From NCBI GenBank assembly GCA_045634005.1, contig JAZQZL010000024.1, positions 1-44,526 on the forward strand: 44,526 bases of DNA. The letters are read 5' to 3'. The stretch comes from Flemingiibacterium sp045634005 (lineage in GTDB: Bacteria > Bacillota > Clostridia > Oscillospirales > CAG-272). A program made the translations under genes and the position numbers. The notes under the pieces were generated by a model that ran no database searches, was not told where the DNA came from, and saw nothing but the letters and a program-made list of their open reading frames with translations. This document shows, in pieces, positions 16,793 through 25,435 of the stretch; positions within the stretch are counted from its first letter, which is position 1; each line of letters starts with the position of its first letter.

Positions 16793-18361
16793 ATGAAAAA
16801 ACGCGCAATAATCAGTTTAACCGACAAGACCGGTGTTGTTGACTTCGCTCGCGAGCTTGACGCTCTCGGCTACGAAATTCTCTCGACCGGCGGTACTTGG
16901 AAGGTCATCAACGAAGCAGGTATCCCCGTAACTCAGGTTTCCGACGTAACGGGCTTCCCGGAGTGCCTTGACGGTCGCGTTAAGACCCTTCACCCGATGA
17001 TCCACGCAGGTATCCTCGCAATGCGTGGCAACCCCGAGCATATGGAGCAGATCGAGAAGCTCGGCGTAACCCCTATCGACATCGTTGCAATCAACCTCTA
17101 TGCATTTAAGGACACTATCTTAAAGCCCGGCGTAAAGCGTGAGGACGCTATCGAAAACATCGATATCGGCGGTCCTACTATGCTTCGTGCGGCTGCAAAA
17201 AACTATCAGGACGTTTCCGTTATCGTTGATCCTGCAGACTATGCGACCGTTATCGACGAATTAAAGGCAAACGGCAAGGTAAGCGTTGACACCAACCTTA
17301 AGCTTGCTTACAAGGTATTCAATCACACTGCAGCTTACGACACCCTCATTCAGTCGTATCTCCGCGTACAGACCGGTATGCCTATATTCCCCGAGAAGCT
17401 CTCGCTCACCTATGAGAAGGTTCAGGATATGCGCTACGGTGAGAATCCCGGTCAGACCGCGGCATTCTACAAGGAAATCGGCAACGAGTTCGGCGGCACT
17501 CTCGCAGCGGCAGAGCAGCTTCACGGTAAGGAGCTTTCCTACAACAACATCAACGACACCAACGGTGCTCTTGAGTGCCTCAAGGAGTTCGACGAGCCCT
17601 GCGTTGTTGCGGTTAAGCACGCTAACCCCTGCGGCGTCGGCGTTGCAAAGGATATTTACAGCGCATATATGAATGCGTACAATGCGGATCCCGTATCCAT
17701 CTTCGGCGGCATTATCGCTTGCAACCGCAAGGTTGACGCGGCTACCGCAGCAGAAATCAACAAGATCTTCGTTGAGATCGTTATCGCTCCCGATTTCGAT
17801 GCTGACGCACTCGAGATCCTTATGGCGAAGAAGAACATCCGCATTCTTAAGCTTCCCGAGATCTCCAAGCCTAACACCAAGGAAATGCTCGATATGAAGC
17901 GCGTTGCGGGCGGTCTGCTCGTTCAGGAGCGCGACATCGGCATATACGACGAGGCAGAGCTCAAGGTTGTTACAGAAAAGGCTCCCACCGCAGAGCAGAT
18001 GGCTGACCTCAAGTTCGCTATGAAGGTTGTTAAGCACACCAAGAGTAACGCTATCGTTCTCGCAAAGAACGGTATCACCACCGGTATCGGCCCCGGCCAG
18101 ACCAACAGAATCACCGCTCTCGATCTCGCTATTCGCTACGCTAACGAGCTCGACGGTGCAGAGAAGAACCGCGCAGCAGGCTCCGTAATGGCGTCCGACG
18201 CATTCTTCCCGTTCCCGGACTGCGTTGAGGCTGCATACAAGGCAGGCATCACTGCAATCATTCAGCCCGGCGGCTCCATTAAGGATCAGGAATCCATCGA
18301 CGCTGCTAACAAGTACGGCATCGCAATGGTATTCACCGGTCAGCGTCACTTCAAGCACTAA
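16793..18361 (+). CDS. purH: Bifunctional AICAR formyltransferase / IMP cyclohydrolase
   Basis: 522 aa, the usual length of PurH. It catalyses the last two steps of IMP synthesis: formyl transfer from 10-formyl-THF to AICAR, then ring closure. The N-terminal cyclohydrolase domain (about 1-145) begins KKRAIISLTDKTGVVDFA and contains STGGTWK and GRVKTLHPMIHAGILA; the transferase domain contains MRYGENPGQTAAFY and KHANPCGVGVA, whose Lys-His pair is catalytic in the family, and ends PGGSIKDQESIDAANKYGIAM. I chose ATG at 16793 because GAGGTG at 16781-16786 is correctly spaced for it; an in-frame GTG at 16784 lies inside that site. The gene stands alone between its own promoter and terminator, not in a pur operon. 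Confidence 0.97.
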   Translation: MKKRAIISLTDKTGVVDFARELDALGYEILSTGGTWKVINEAGIPVTQVSDVTGFPECLDGRVKTLHPMIHAGILAMRGNPEHMEQIEKLGVTPIDIVAINLYAFKDTILKPGVKREDAIENIDIGGPTMLRAAAKNYQDVSVIVDPADYATVIDELKANGKVSVDTNLKLAYKVFNHTAAYDTLIQSYLRVQTGMPIFPEKLSLTYEKVQDMRYGENPGQTAAFYKEIGNEFGGTLAAAEQLHGKELSYNNINDTNGALECLKEFDEPCVVAVKHANPCGVGVAKDIYSAYMNAYNADPVSIFGGIIACNRKVDAATAAEINKIFVEIVIAPDFDADALEILMAKKNIRILKLPEISKPNTKEMLDMKRVAGGLLVQERDIGIYDEAELKVVTEKAPTAEQMADLKFAMKVVKHTKSNAIVLAKNGITTGIGPGQTNRITALDLAIRYANELDGAEKNRAAGSVMASDAFFPFPDCVEAAYKAGITAIIQPGGSIKDQESIDAANKYGIAMVFTGQRHFKH

Positions 18362-18370
18362 TTAAAACCC

Positions 18371-18401
18371 AAACGGACGGCTCAACGCCGTCCGTTTTTT
18401 T
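18371..18401 (+). terminator. Intrinsic terminator of purH
   Basis: Stem AAACGGACGGC/GCCGTCCGTTT with a five-base loop and a run of T residues. Core is the same as at 16635-16664. Confidence 0.9.
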
Positions 18402-18414
18402 GTGTCGTTTTTTC

Positions 18415-18443
18415 TTGACAAAACCTTGTGAATATGGTAGAAT
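18415..18443 (+). promoter_or_regulatory. Sigma-A promoter of pyk
   Basis: TTGACA (18415-18420), 17 bp, TAGAAT (18438-18443). Confidence 0.85.
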
Positions 18444-18492
18444 ATTTACATAGATAAAAGGGAAGAATACCCACACAAACGGAGATGATATA

Positions 18493-19908
18493 ATGAGAAA
18501 AACAAAGCTTATCTGCACAATAGGTCCCGCGTGTGAGGACGAGGCAACGCTTCGCCAGATGTGTATCGAGGGAATGAACGTCGCAAGACTCAACTTCTCC
18601 CACGGCACCCACGCTGACCATCAGACAAAGATCGACACCATCAAGAAAATTCGTGAGGAATTAAACCTTCCTATTGCAATAATGCTTGATACGAAGGGCC
18701 CCGAATACAGAATCAAGACCTTCGAAAACAAGAAGATCACCCTTAAAGAAGGCGACACCTTCATCTTCACAACCGACGACATCGTCGGAAACAACGAGCG
18801 CGTTGCGGTAAACTATGCTAACCTCACAAAGGACCTTTCCGTCGGCGATACACTGACCGTTAACAACGGTCTCGTTATCTTCAACGTAACCGAGATAAAG
18901 GGAAGCGATGTTATCTGCAAGGTCGTAGTCGGCGGCGATCTCTCTGACCGCAAGAGCATGCATTTCCCGGGCGTTCTTATGAAGCACGACTTCTTAAGCG
19001 CGCAGGATAAAGAGGACCTTCTTTTCGGCATCAAGAATGACATCGACTTCGTTGCGGCATCGTTCGTATCCACAAAGCAGGACGTTTCCGACATTCGAAC
19101 CTTCCTCAACGAAAATGGCGGCGAGAATATCGACATTATTGCGAAGATCGAAAACCGTGCGGGCGTTGACAATATTGAGGAAATATGCGAGCTTGCGGAC
19201 GGCATTATGATCGCGCGCGGCGACCTTGGCGTTGAAATTCCGTTTATCGAGGTTCCTGCAATTCAAAAATACCTTATTAACAAGTGCCGACTTCTCGGTA
19301 TTCGCGTTATCACAGCGACGGAGATGCTCGAGTCGATGATACACAACCCGCGTCCGACGCGCGCGGAGCTTTCCGACGTTGCAAACGCCGTATACGACGG
19401 TACGTCCGCGGTAATGCTTTCGGGCGAGACCGCATCGGGTAAATACCCTGTGAAGGCTGTAAAGAACATGGTCGAGATAGCAGAGTACACCGAAACGAAG
19501 ATCGATTACAGTGCTCGATTCAAGACTAGCGAGTTCAAGATCCGCAATAATATCGACGCGCTTTCACATTCGGCTTGCTCGATGGCTATCGCACTTAATG
19601 CGAAGGGACTTGTCGTAAACTCTATAAGCGGTAAGACCGCTCGAATGGTCAGCCGCTTCCGCTCGCCCGTTGATATTCTCGGTATGACGACAAATGAAAA
19701 GGTTTGGCGCAAGCTCAACTTAAGCTGGGGTGTAACTCCCGTTATGTGCGAGGAATTTTCCTCGATCGAGGTTATGTTCTACAGCGCGATGAAGCGCGCG
19801 AAGGAGATATACAAGCTCGAACGCGGCGACAGCGTGGTTCTTACCGGCGGTCAGATCAACGGCAAATCCGGTAACTCCAACATCATCAAAATCGAAGAGG
19901 TCAACTAA
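18493..19908 (+). CDS. pyk: Pyruvate kinase
   Basis: 471 aa. It converts phosphoenolpyruvate and ADP to pyruvate and ATP in glycolysis. The start follows GGAGATGATATA. Recognisable are the N-terminal KTKLICTIGPACE and MNVARLNFSHGTH, MLDTKGPEYRIKTF at the A/B domain join, IIAKIENRAGVDNIEEI containing the catalytic-site Lys-Ile-Glu signature, GIMIARGDLGVEIP, and ATEMLESMIHNPRPTRAE. The position usually Gln or Lys in that last motif is Glu here. The length shows the plain A/B/C-domain form; the extra C-terminal PEP-utiliser-like domain of Bacillus enzymes is missing. Single-gene unit. Confidence 0.97.
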   Translation: MRKTKLICTIGPACEDEATLRQMCIEGMNVARLNFSHGTHADHQTKIDTIKKIREELNLPIAIMLDTKGPEYRIKTFENKKITLKEGDTFIFTTDDIVGNNERVAVNYANLTKDLSVGDTLTVNNGLVIFNVTEIKGSDVICKVVVGGDLSDRKSMHFPGVLMKHDFLSAQDKEDLLFGIKNDIDFVAASFVSTKQDVSDIRTFLNENGGENIDIIAKIENRAGVDNIEEICELADGIMIARGDLGVEIPFIEVPAIQKYLINKCRLLGIRVITATEMLESMIHNPRPTRAELSDVANAVYDGTSAVMLSGETASGKYPVKAVKNMVEIAEYTETKIDYSARFKTSEFKIRNNIDALSHSACSMAIALNAKGLVVNSISGKTARMVSRFRSPVDILGMTTNEKVWRKLNLSWGVTPVMCEEFSSIEVMFYSAMKRAKEIYKLERGDSVVLTGGQINGKSGNSNIIKIEEVN

Positions 19909-19910
19909 CA

Positions 19911-19939
19911 AAACGGGCGAGTTAAACTCGCCCGTTTTT
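19911..19939. terminator. Shared terminator between pyk and the AraC-type gene
   Basis: Stem AAACGGGCGAG/CTCGCCCGTTT, loop TTAAA, with T residues on the plus side and a T-rich run on the minus side. It lies between convergent stop codons at 19908 and 19942. Confidence 0.85.
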
Positions 19940-19941
19940 CT

Positions 19942-20712
19942 TTATGTATTTCTGAATTTTTGCGGTGGCACTCCGACTCTATCCTTGAATTGTCTGATAA
20001 AATGCTCGGTGTTTTTGTAGCCGCATTCGACGGCAATCTCTCCTATCGGGTGAAGGGTGCTTGAGAGTAGCATCTTTGCGTTCGTGACGCGCGCATTTAT
20101 CACGTCCTCTGTGCAGGATATCTCGAACATCTCTTTATATAGGCTTTGAAAATACGAGCGGCTCAAATTAAGCTCGCGCGACATTCGTTCAACCGTCCAA
20201 TCCTCACTCGGATTTTTGTATATATTAATTCGAAGCGCGTTAAGCTCCTCAAAATATCTGGTGCTTGTGGTGCGAACTTTTTCTGACTCGCTTTTTATTA
20301 TGTAGAGAAAAGCCATTCCTAGATTTGTGAGTATTTGTGCGCGGTATTTGCTTGGTGCTCCTCTGAACACTCTTTTTATCTGCGCGAGGGTGTCTGAAAC
20401 ATGTGCAGGATCGGACGGGGTAATCAGCGTATCAGTCAGAATAGTAGAAAATATCAGTTGCTCGAAATCATCCTCGAAGTCGAAGTGCATATAATCGTGA
20501 AGGAATTCTACTCCGTCTGCATAGTAGCTCTGTATTTTGTGCTTGTCAAATAATATGATCTCGCCGTTGCCAACCGACACATACTCGCCGTTTACCATTA
20601 CCTTTGCGGGGGATTTGAACATAACAAAAAGATAGTCGGAGCGACCGTTCGGTCTGTGAAGCTTTAAGTCGGCACTTTGCACGTTGTTGACGTCGCAGGC
20701 TGTTATACGCAT
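19942..20712 (-). CDS. AraC-family transcriptional regulator
   Basis: 256 aa. An N-terminal cupin-like sensing domain (about 1-150; VMFKSPAKVMVNGEYVSVG and LHDYMHFDF) is followed by two helix-turn-helix motifs: MSRELNLSRSYFQSLYKEMF and EIAVECGYKNTEHFIRQFK, ending with the VGVPPQKFR signature. The start at 20712 follows AAAGGG. It is divergent from GRE1, and the two promoters overlap, so it probably controls GRE1 and itself. The effector is likely a sugar or other small carbon source; which one cannot be read from the sequence. It might also act on the promoter at 14637 or on the GH127 gene. Confidence 0.92.
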   Translation of the reverse strand: MRITACDVNNVQSADLKLHRPNGRSDYLFVMFKSPAKVMVNGEYVSVGNGEIILFDKHKIQSYYADGVEFLHDYMHFDFEDDFEQLIFSTILTDTLITPSDPAHVSDTLAQIKRVFRGAPSKYRAQILTNLGMAFLYIIKSESEKVRTTSTRYFEELNALRINIYKNPSEDWTVERMSRELNLSRSYFQSLYKEMFEISCTEDVINARVTNAKMLLSSTLHPIGEIAVECGYKNTEHFIRQFKDRVGVPPQKFRNT

Positions 20713-20755
20713 AACTAAACCCTTTCGAAATAGTACAATATATCAATTATATAAT

Positions 20756-20784
20756 ATTATACATCATTGAAATATTTTTGTCAA
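20756..20784 (-). promoter_or_regulatory. Consensus promoter of the AraC-type gene
   Basis: On the minus strand: TTGACA (plus coordinates 20779-20784), 17 bp, TATAAT (20756-20761). Both hexamers are perfect consensus. It overlaps the GRE1 promoter on the other strand. Confidence 0.8.
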
Positions 20785-20795
20785 GCACTTATAAT
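20767..20795 (+). promoter_or_regulatory. Promoter of GRE1
   Basis: TTGAAA (20767-20772), 17 bp, TATAAT (20790-20795). The spacer contains the -35 box of the opposing promoter, so RNA polymerase cannot occupy both. Confidence 0.8.
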
Positions 20796-20816
20796 GTAAG
20801 TGAAGGAAGTGATCAA

Positions 20817-23087
20817 ATGCTTACAGCTTTAAAGGCGGAAATGACCGCTTACTATAGAAAAATGGATATGAGGCCTTGGATGACGTTTGCTGACAAGGAC
20901 GTTGAGGCGAAGTTTAAGGCGCAGTATGAGTGCATACTTGCCGAAATGGATGCGTTTTACGCCGAAAATCCAACTACTCCGACACCGCTTCTCAAAAGTA
21001 AGATACACTCGCTTATGGCAGAGTATGCCAAGCCGATAATATTTAAGGAAAGTCCGTTTTTCTTCGAGCTTTCCTACAACCATTCGCGCTCTCGCGGACT
21101 TAACAAAAATACGCCTGCGTGCTGGCTCACGATGAAAAAAGATGCCGAGCTTGAACGATTGCATCCCGAATATCCGGAGATGACAGCGCGCTATTTACCG
21201 TACTTCGACAGAGAAACTAACAACATTTGCTCGCACAATGAGCCCTTTGATCGCGACCACAATACGCTTAATTATAGGGAGCTTTTATCGGTCGGAATCG
21301 GCGGCATCAGAAAAAAAGCAGAGGGGCGCCTTAAAGAGCTTAAAGAGGGAACGGACGAATATAATTTCTGTCTTGCGGCTGTAGAGAGCTGTGACGCCGT
21401 TATTGCTATCGCTCATAAATTCGCAGATAAGGCGGAAGAGCTTTTAGGTGGCGAGCTTACGTCAGCACAGCGCGAAAACCTTGAGCTTATTGCAAAAGCT
21501 GCGCGAAGAATTCCGGAAAATCCGCCCGAAACCTTCTATGAAGGTCTTGCGATGATGATATTTATGCGCGAGGTCACACCGACGCTCGAAAACGTCGCAA
21601 TTTCGCAGCTCGGTCACGTTGACCTCTCACTTATCGGACTTTACGAGCGCGATATTGCGCAAGGACGTATAACCGAAGCCTATGCAAGACGCCTTATCGC
21701 GGTTTCTATGATGCACACCGACGTCAAATTCGACGTCGAGAACAATAAGTGGCCCGAGTCGAGCGCGTGCATAACACTTGGCGGATGCGATGAGAACGGA
21801 GCTACTGTATTTAACGCTCTGACACGGCTGTATATCGAGGAACACCACCAAAATCATCGCTTGAATCCGAAGCTTTGCTGTCGCTACTCGGCGAATTCTC
21901 CCGAGGATTACTTAAAGCTAATCGGAAAGGCACTCCTCGACGGTCACAACAACTTCGCTCTTACGAATGATGATATTGTCATCCCATCTCTCGTGGAAAG
22001 TAGCGTGGAGGTAAATGACGCGCGGCTTTATACAAACGGCGGCTGTACGGAGATGATGCTCGAGGGGTTCGGTCATACGGAGGGAACAGCATTCTATATC
22101 TCGCTGCTTCGCTTTTTCGACGTATTCCTTCGCGGCGATGATACGGCAAAGCTCATTTCGCCGATCGAAAACGCGGATACGTTTGAATCGTTTTACTCCG
22201 AGTTTATCGCGAAATTCAAGGCGTTTTACGACGTTATGATCGACCAGCGCAACTTCCGCCAGAGCTTTTATAAAAAGGCAGTATCGGCTCCGCTTTTCTC
22301 GGCCATGCAGATAGGCTGTATCGAAAACGGCCGCGACTACATCGAAGGCGGAGCGAAGTACAATCTTTCAACTGTGGCGCTTGTCGGACTTTCTAGCCTG
22401 ATTGATTCGATCTGGTCGATTAAAGAGCTTGTTTACGAGAAAAAACGCATCACGCTCGACGGCTTCAGAAGCGTTCTTGCGGATAATTGGCAAGGCCACG
22501 AGGATTTTCGCCGCGAGGTCGTAAAATTACCGAAATATGCCCACAACGTTCCCGAGGTTGACAGCTTTGCCAACCGCTTGATTGCCGACGTAGCCTCTGT
22601 TATCAAATCGCGCACAAATGAGCGCGGCGGCACTTGTTTACCGAGCGTATTTGTATATTCGTTCAACAGAACGTTCGCGCCGTGTCTGCGCGCAACTCCC
22701 GACGGCAGATACGATTTTGAGATTTTATCGATCGGATGCGGCCCGAGCTCGATAAAGCCGCTTACCGATATAACCGCGCCGATAAACACGCTTAGACATG
22801 TGAACTTTGGCGTATGCGGCGGCGCTAACGTAGTGCTCGATATGATACTTCCGTCAAGCGAACACTTCGGTGAGGATAATTTTGCAGCTTTTGTAAAAAG
22901 CTGCGCAATGAGCGGATGTGTAACACTTCAGCCGAACGTCCTCTCGAAAGAAGAGCTTATCGACGCGAAGGCTCATCCCGAGCGACACAAAAACCTCTTT
23001 GTACGCGTTTGCGGACTGTCGGTTTATTTTACCGCGCTTTCGCCCGAGGTTCAGGACGAGATCATAGACAGAAATTTCTATAACTAA
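20817..23087 (+). CDS. Glycyl radical enzyme of PFL/diol dehydratase superfamily (GRE1)
   Basis: 756 aa. The glycyl radical loop near the C-terminus reads VRVCGLSVYFTALSPEVQDEIIDR-like, with the radical glycine at residue 733; the usual GY is GL. The thiyl cysteine is C410 in NGGCTEMMLEG; the Glu two residues later is the C-x-E arrangement of the dehydratase branch (glycerol, choline, hydroxyproline, propanediol enzymes). The start is ATG at 20817 with AAGGAAG upstream; an in-frame TTG at 20778 lies within the promoter. No activating enzyme is adjacent; the only one in the window is 20 kb away. Substrate unknown. Convergent GH127 suggests a compound released from plant arabinosides, but this is inference. 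Confidence 0.9.
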   Translation: MLTALKAEMTAYYRKMDMRPWMTFADKDVEAKFKAQYECILAEMDAFYAENPTTPTPLLKSKIHSLMAEYAKPIIFKESPFFFELSYNHSRSRGLNKNTPACWLTMKKDAELERLHPEYPEMTARYLPYFDRETNNICSHNEPFDRDHNTLNYRELLSVGIGGIRKKAEGRLKELKEGTDEYNFCLAAVESCDAVIAIAHKFADKAEELLGGELTSAQRENLELIAKAARRIPENPPETFYEGLAMMIFMREVTPTLENVAISQLGHVDLSLIGLYERDIAQGRITEAYARRLIAVSMMHTDVKFDVENNKWPESSACITLGGCDENGATVFNALTRLYIEEHHQNHRLNPKLCCRYSANSPEDYLKLIGKALLDGHNNFALTNDDIVIPSLVESSVEVNDARLYTNGGCTEMMLEGFGHTEGTAFYISLLRFFDVFLRGDDTAKLISPIENADTFESFYSEFIAKFKAFYDVMIDQRNFRQSFYKKAVSAPLFSAMQIGCIENGRDYIEGGAKYNLSTVALVGLSSLIDSIWSIKELVYEKKRITLDGFRSVLADNWQGHEDFRREVVKLPKYAHNVPEVDSFANRLIADVASVIKSRTNERGGTCLPSVFVYSFNRTFAPCLRATPDGRYDFEILSIGCGPSSIKPLTDITAPINTLRHVNFGVCGGANVVLDMILPSSEHFGEDNFAAFVKSCAMSGCVTLQPNVLSKEELIDAKAHPERHKNLFVRVCGLSVYFTALSPEVQDEIIDRNFYN

Positions 23088-23092
23088 TAAAG

Positions 23093-23118
23093 AAAAGGAC
23101 GGCTTGGGCCGTCCTTTT
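23093..23118. terminator. Shared terminator between GRE1 and GH127
   Basis: Perfect stem AAAAGGACGG/CCGTCCTTTT with six-base loop CTTGGG, usable in both directions, between convergent stop codons 31 bp apart. Confidence 0.9.
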
Positions 23119-25239
23119 TTATTTATCCTCGGGAGTATATGCAGGGCAAGGGCAGAAGCGCTCCTTGTCGATTTCAAAATACGGTACGAGCTTTATGTTT
23201 CCTTCAACGGGAATGTAAGCACTACTCGGTCCATTTGCAATTCGCTCAAGCTTCGTCACGTCAACCTTGATCTGCGGAATGTCGCCCTTGATTCCGGGCA
23301 TTGCGCCCTTGTAGTCGCCGACGAGCGCCATAAGGCAAGGTCCGTAAACGAATGCAGAGCGCGGTACGCCGTTAACCTTGGGATTGCTTCCCGAAAACTG
23401 CTCGGCACCCTTGTAGATCACCGTGCGAAGTGCTGTATCAAAGGTGACCGTAACGGTGTCGCCGTCAGCCCAAACGCGGTCAAGCTCGACAAACGAGCCG
23501 GATGCAACGCGAAGAGGAGCCTTGCCCGAAACAGCGACGGTTGCTTCACTTGCCCAATCGGGAATACGTATCTTAAGGCGTTTTTTCGTGTCGGGTGCTT
23601 TTGTAACAGTGAGCACAAGACGCTTTTTATCGAATATATCGGCATCGCTCGAAAGGCTGAAGCCGTCTGTTTCAAGCTCGGCGCTGATAAACTGATTTAC
23701 ATAAACGATGTTGTCGGCATACGAGAAAACGTACTTCGGCAGGTCACCGAGAAGATGCGTTGCCATGATCTCGCAGCAGGTGCTGACGCTTCTGCCGGGA
23801 TCCTTGTAGTTGTGAAGGAAATTGTGATATCTGATGCCGCCGTCGGGAGAGAGGACGGTGGTTGCTATGTTAAAGAGCACCTCTTCGATCTCTCTGCTGT
23901 ATTTCGGCTCATCGGGGAAAAGCTGTGCAAGCTCGGTGTTTATCCACACCCAGAAAACGCTCGCGCAGGTTTCGCCGGTGTGCTTTTGTGCCATATGATA
24001 TGAGCCGGGCAGATACGGTCCGTCGGTTTCGCATATAGCGGTCATACCGCCAACGTGGATATAGTAACGCTTGTATACGTCCCAGCCGCCAAGTGCAACG
24101 TCGAGGTAATACTTATCGCCCGTGAGCTGATACTCCTTCACTGCCGCAAGAACGGCCAAAAGCACGTAGCAATGCGGTCTGTCGCCGGGATAGTGGCTGA
24201 AGGTGAGCGGATTTCTCTTTATGAATTCCTCCTCCAAGAATCTCTGATCGAGATACTTCTGATGGAAGATAACGTCCTTCATCTGTCCAACCTCAGTCTG
24301 TGCGAGCATAAGGTGACCCGTGAGGGCGTTTGTCGCGTTGTGACCGTAGTGAAGCGTGTATTTGTAGTCGGTGGACTCGAGCCAATCGTACATTCTGCGC
24401 GCAAGGTCGAGCGCCTTCTTGTTAACTTTACCCGCCGCAGCTATGCCGTGTGTCCAGAAAATGCGGTCGAAGTTTTTGCGCTCGCTATCCATAAGGGCAT
24501 CAACCGTGTTTTCACCGTGAGGCGTGTAGATGGTTCCGTAAATCTCCTCGGGATAGTAGTTTGAGTAGCCGTCCTCGCGAGTCTGTGATTCTATCTTGTC
24601 TATAAGCTTGTCGAGTGAGTCGCGAAGCTCCTCGTCGCGCGTCCAGAGATAAGCCTTGGAAAGTCCTGCGAGCATACGTCCGTCGCTTGCCGCGGGAAGC
24701 CAAGCCGTCCAGCCGGTTTTAGGATTATCTGTGACACCCTCGTTTGCGGCGATGTGATACGGAAGCGTCGCGCAGAGCTTGATGCGCTTTACAAATCTGT
24801 CGAAAAGCTCGCCGAAAGCACCGCCAAGCTTTACGCCTTCAGAGGGCATTTTTGCCTTGTATTCAAGCTTTTTGTAAGCGGAAGAGTCGCGCGTCGGACG
24901 GTCAGCTTTTATCTCGTTATACTCCGCCTGCAGCTTTTCTTCAAAATATACGTCGACGTTGAGTAACTCCTCTGTGTCAACGCTGTAAACGACGTCTCCG
25001 CTCATCGCTGTTATGTAAAGCGAGTGAACGCCATAGTTGGTTTTGAACTCATTTGCGAAAACGTCCTTGCCACCGTCAAGCGAGCAGAGAAGCGTTCCCT
25101 TGGCATCGATCTTTATGTAGTCGCCCTTAAACATAAGGACAGCTTTGGCGTAGTCGCCAAGACAGATCTTTTTCGTGCCACTATTTTCCCAACGACCGAA
25201 AAACATTATCTTTTCGGGATTGGCGCAGTAGATTCCCAT
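23119..25239 (-). CDS. GH127-type beta-L-arabinofuranosidase (DUF1680 family)
   Basis: 706 aa. The catalytic zinc-thiolate site known from the Bifidobacterium HypBA1 enzyme is fully visible: E423 and C425 in HTGETCASVFW, and C488-C489 in STCCEIMATHLLGDLPKYVF (one of this pair is the nucleophile in the family). An alpha/alpha barrel with GW.AWLPAASDGRML and HGIAAAG and a C-terminal beta domain follow the family pattern. Residues 1 to about 115 are an addition to the ~650-residue family core; FFGRW..SG near the N-terminus resembles the GRW jelly-roll found with carbohydrate esterases. There is no signal peptide, so short arabinosides must be imported. The start at 25239 follows AAAGGCGG. GH146 or another arabinosidase clan member is possible. 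Confidence 0.85.
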   Translation of the reverse strand: MGIYCANPEKIMFFGRWENSGTKKICLGDYAKAVLMFKGDYIKIDAKGTLLCSLDGGKDVFANEFKTNYGVHSLYITAMSGDVVYSVDTEELLNVDVYFEEKLQAEYNEIKADRPTRDSSAYKKLEYKAKMPSEGVKLGGAFGELFDRFVKRIKLCATLPYHIAANEGVTDNPKTGWTAWLPAASDGRMLAGLSKAYLWTRDEELRDSLDKLIDKIESQTREDGYSNYYPEEIYGTIYTPHGENTVDALMDSERKNFDRIFWTHGIAAAGKVNKKALDLARRMYDWLESTDYKYTLHYGHNATNALTGHLMLAQTEVGQMKDVIFHQKYLDQRFLEEEFIKRNPLTFSHYPGDRPHCYVLLAVLAAVKEYQLTGDKYYLDVALGGWDVYKRYYIHVGGMTAICETDGPYLPGSYHMAQKHTGETCASVFWVWINTELAQLFPDEPKYSREIEEVLFNIATTVLSPDGGIRYHNFLHNYKDPGRSVSTCCEIMATHLLGDLPKYVFSYADNIVYVNQFISAELETDGFSLSSDADIFDKKRLVLTVTKAPDTKKRLKIRIPDWASEATVAVSGKAPLRVASGSFVELDRVWADGDTVTVTFDTALRTVIYKGAEQFSGSNPKVNGVPRSAFVYGPCLMALVGDYKGAMPGIKGDIPQIKVDVTKLERIANGPSSAYIPVEGNIKLVPYFEIDKERFCPCPAYTPEDK

Positions 25240-25284
25240 AACGTGAACCGCCTTTCAAAAGTTAGGACATCGTCCGTTGCTTGT

Positions 25285-25313
25285 ATTATAGCATTAAGGG
25301 GAGTGCTTGTCAA
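25285..25313 (-). promoter_or_regulatory. Consensus promoter of the GH127 gene
   Basis: On the minus strand: TTGACA (plus 25308-25313), 17 bp, TATAAT (25285-25290). Perfect hexamers and spacing. Confidence 0.85.
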
Positions 25314-25407
25314 TCTTTACGGGAAATAAACGCGCCGTTTAACCATAACATTTTTCTATACGTTTTTAGGCTTTAGTTATACCTTGTGTTTTGTAAGGTA
25401 CGATATT

Positions 25408-25434
25408 AAAAGGACGGCTTTCGCCGTCCTTTTT
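25408..25434 (-). terminator. Terminator of sigG
   Basis: Stem AAAGGACGGC/GCCGTCCTTT, loop TTTC, immediately after the sigG stop codon; T run on the minus strand. Confidence 0.85.
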
Positions 25435-25435
25435 C

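Noticed and set aside
20778..20816. TTG start giving GRE1 13 extra residues
   Set aside because: The TTG lies within the promoter spacer (20773-20789) and upstream of the -10 box; ATG at 20817 has a good ribosome site.
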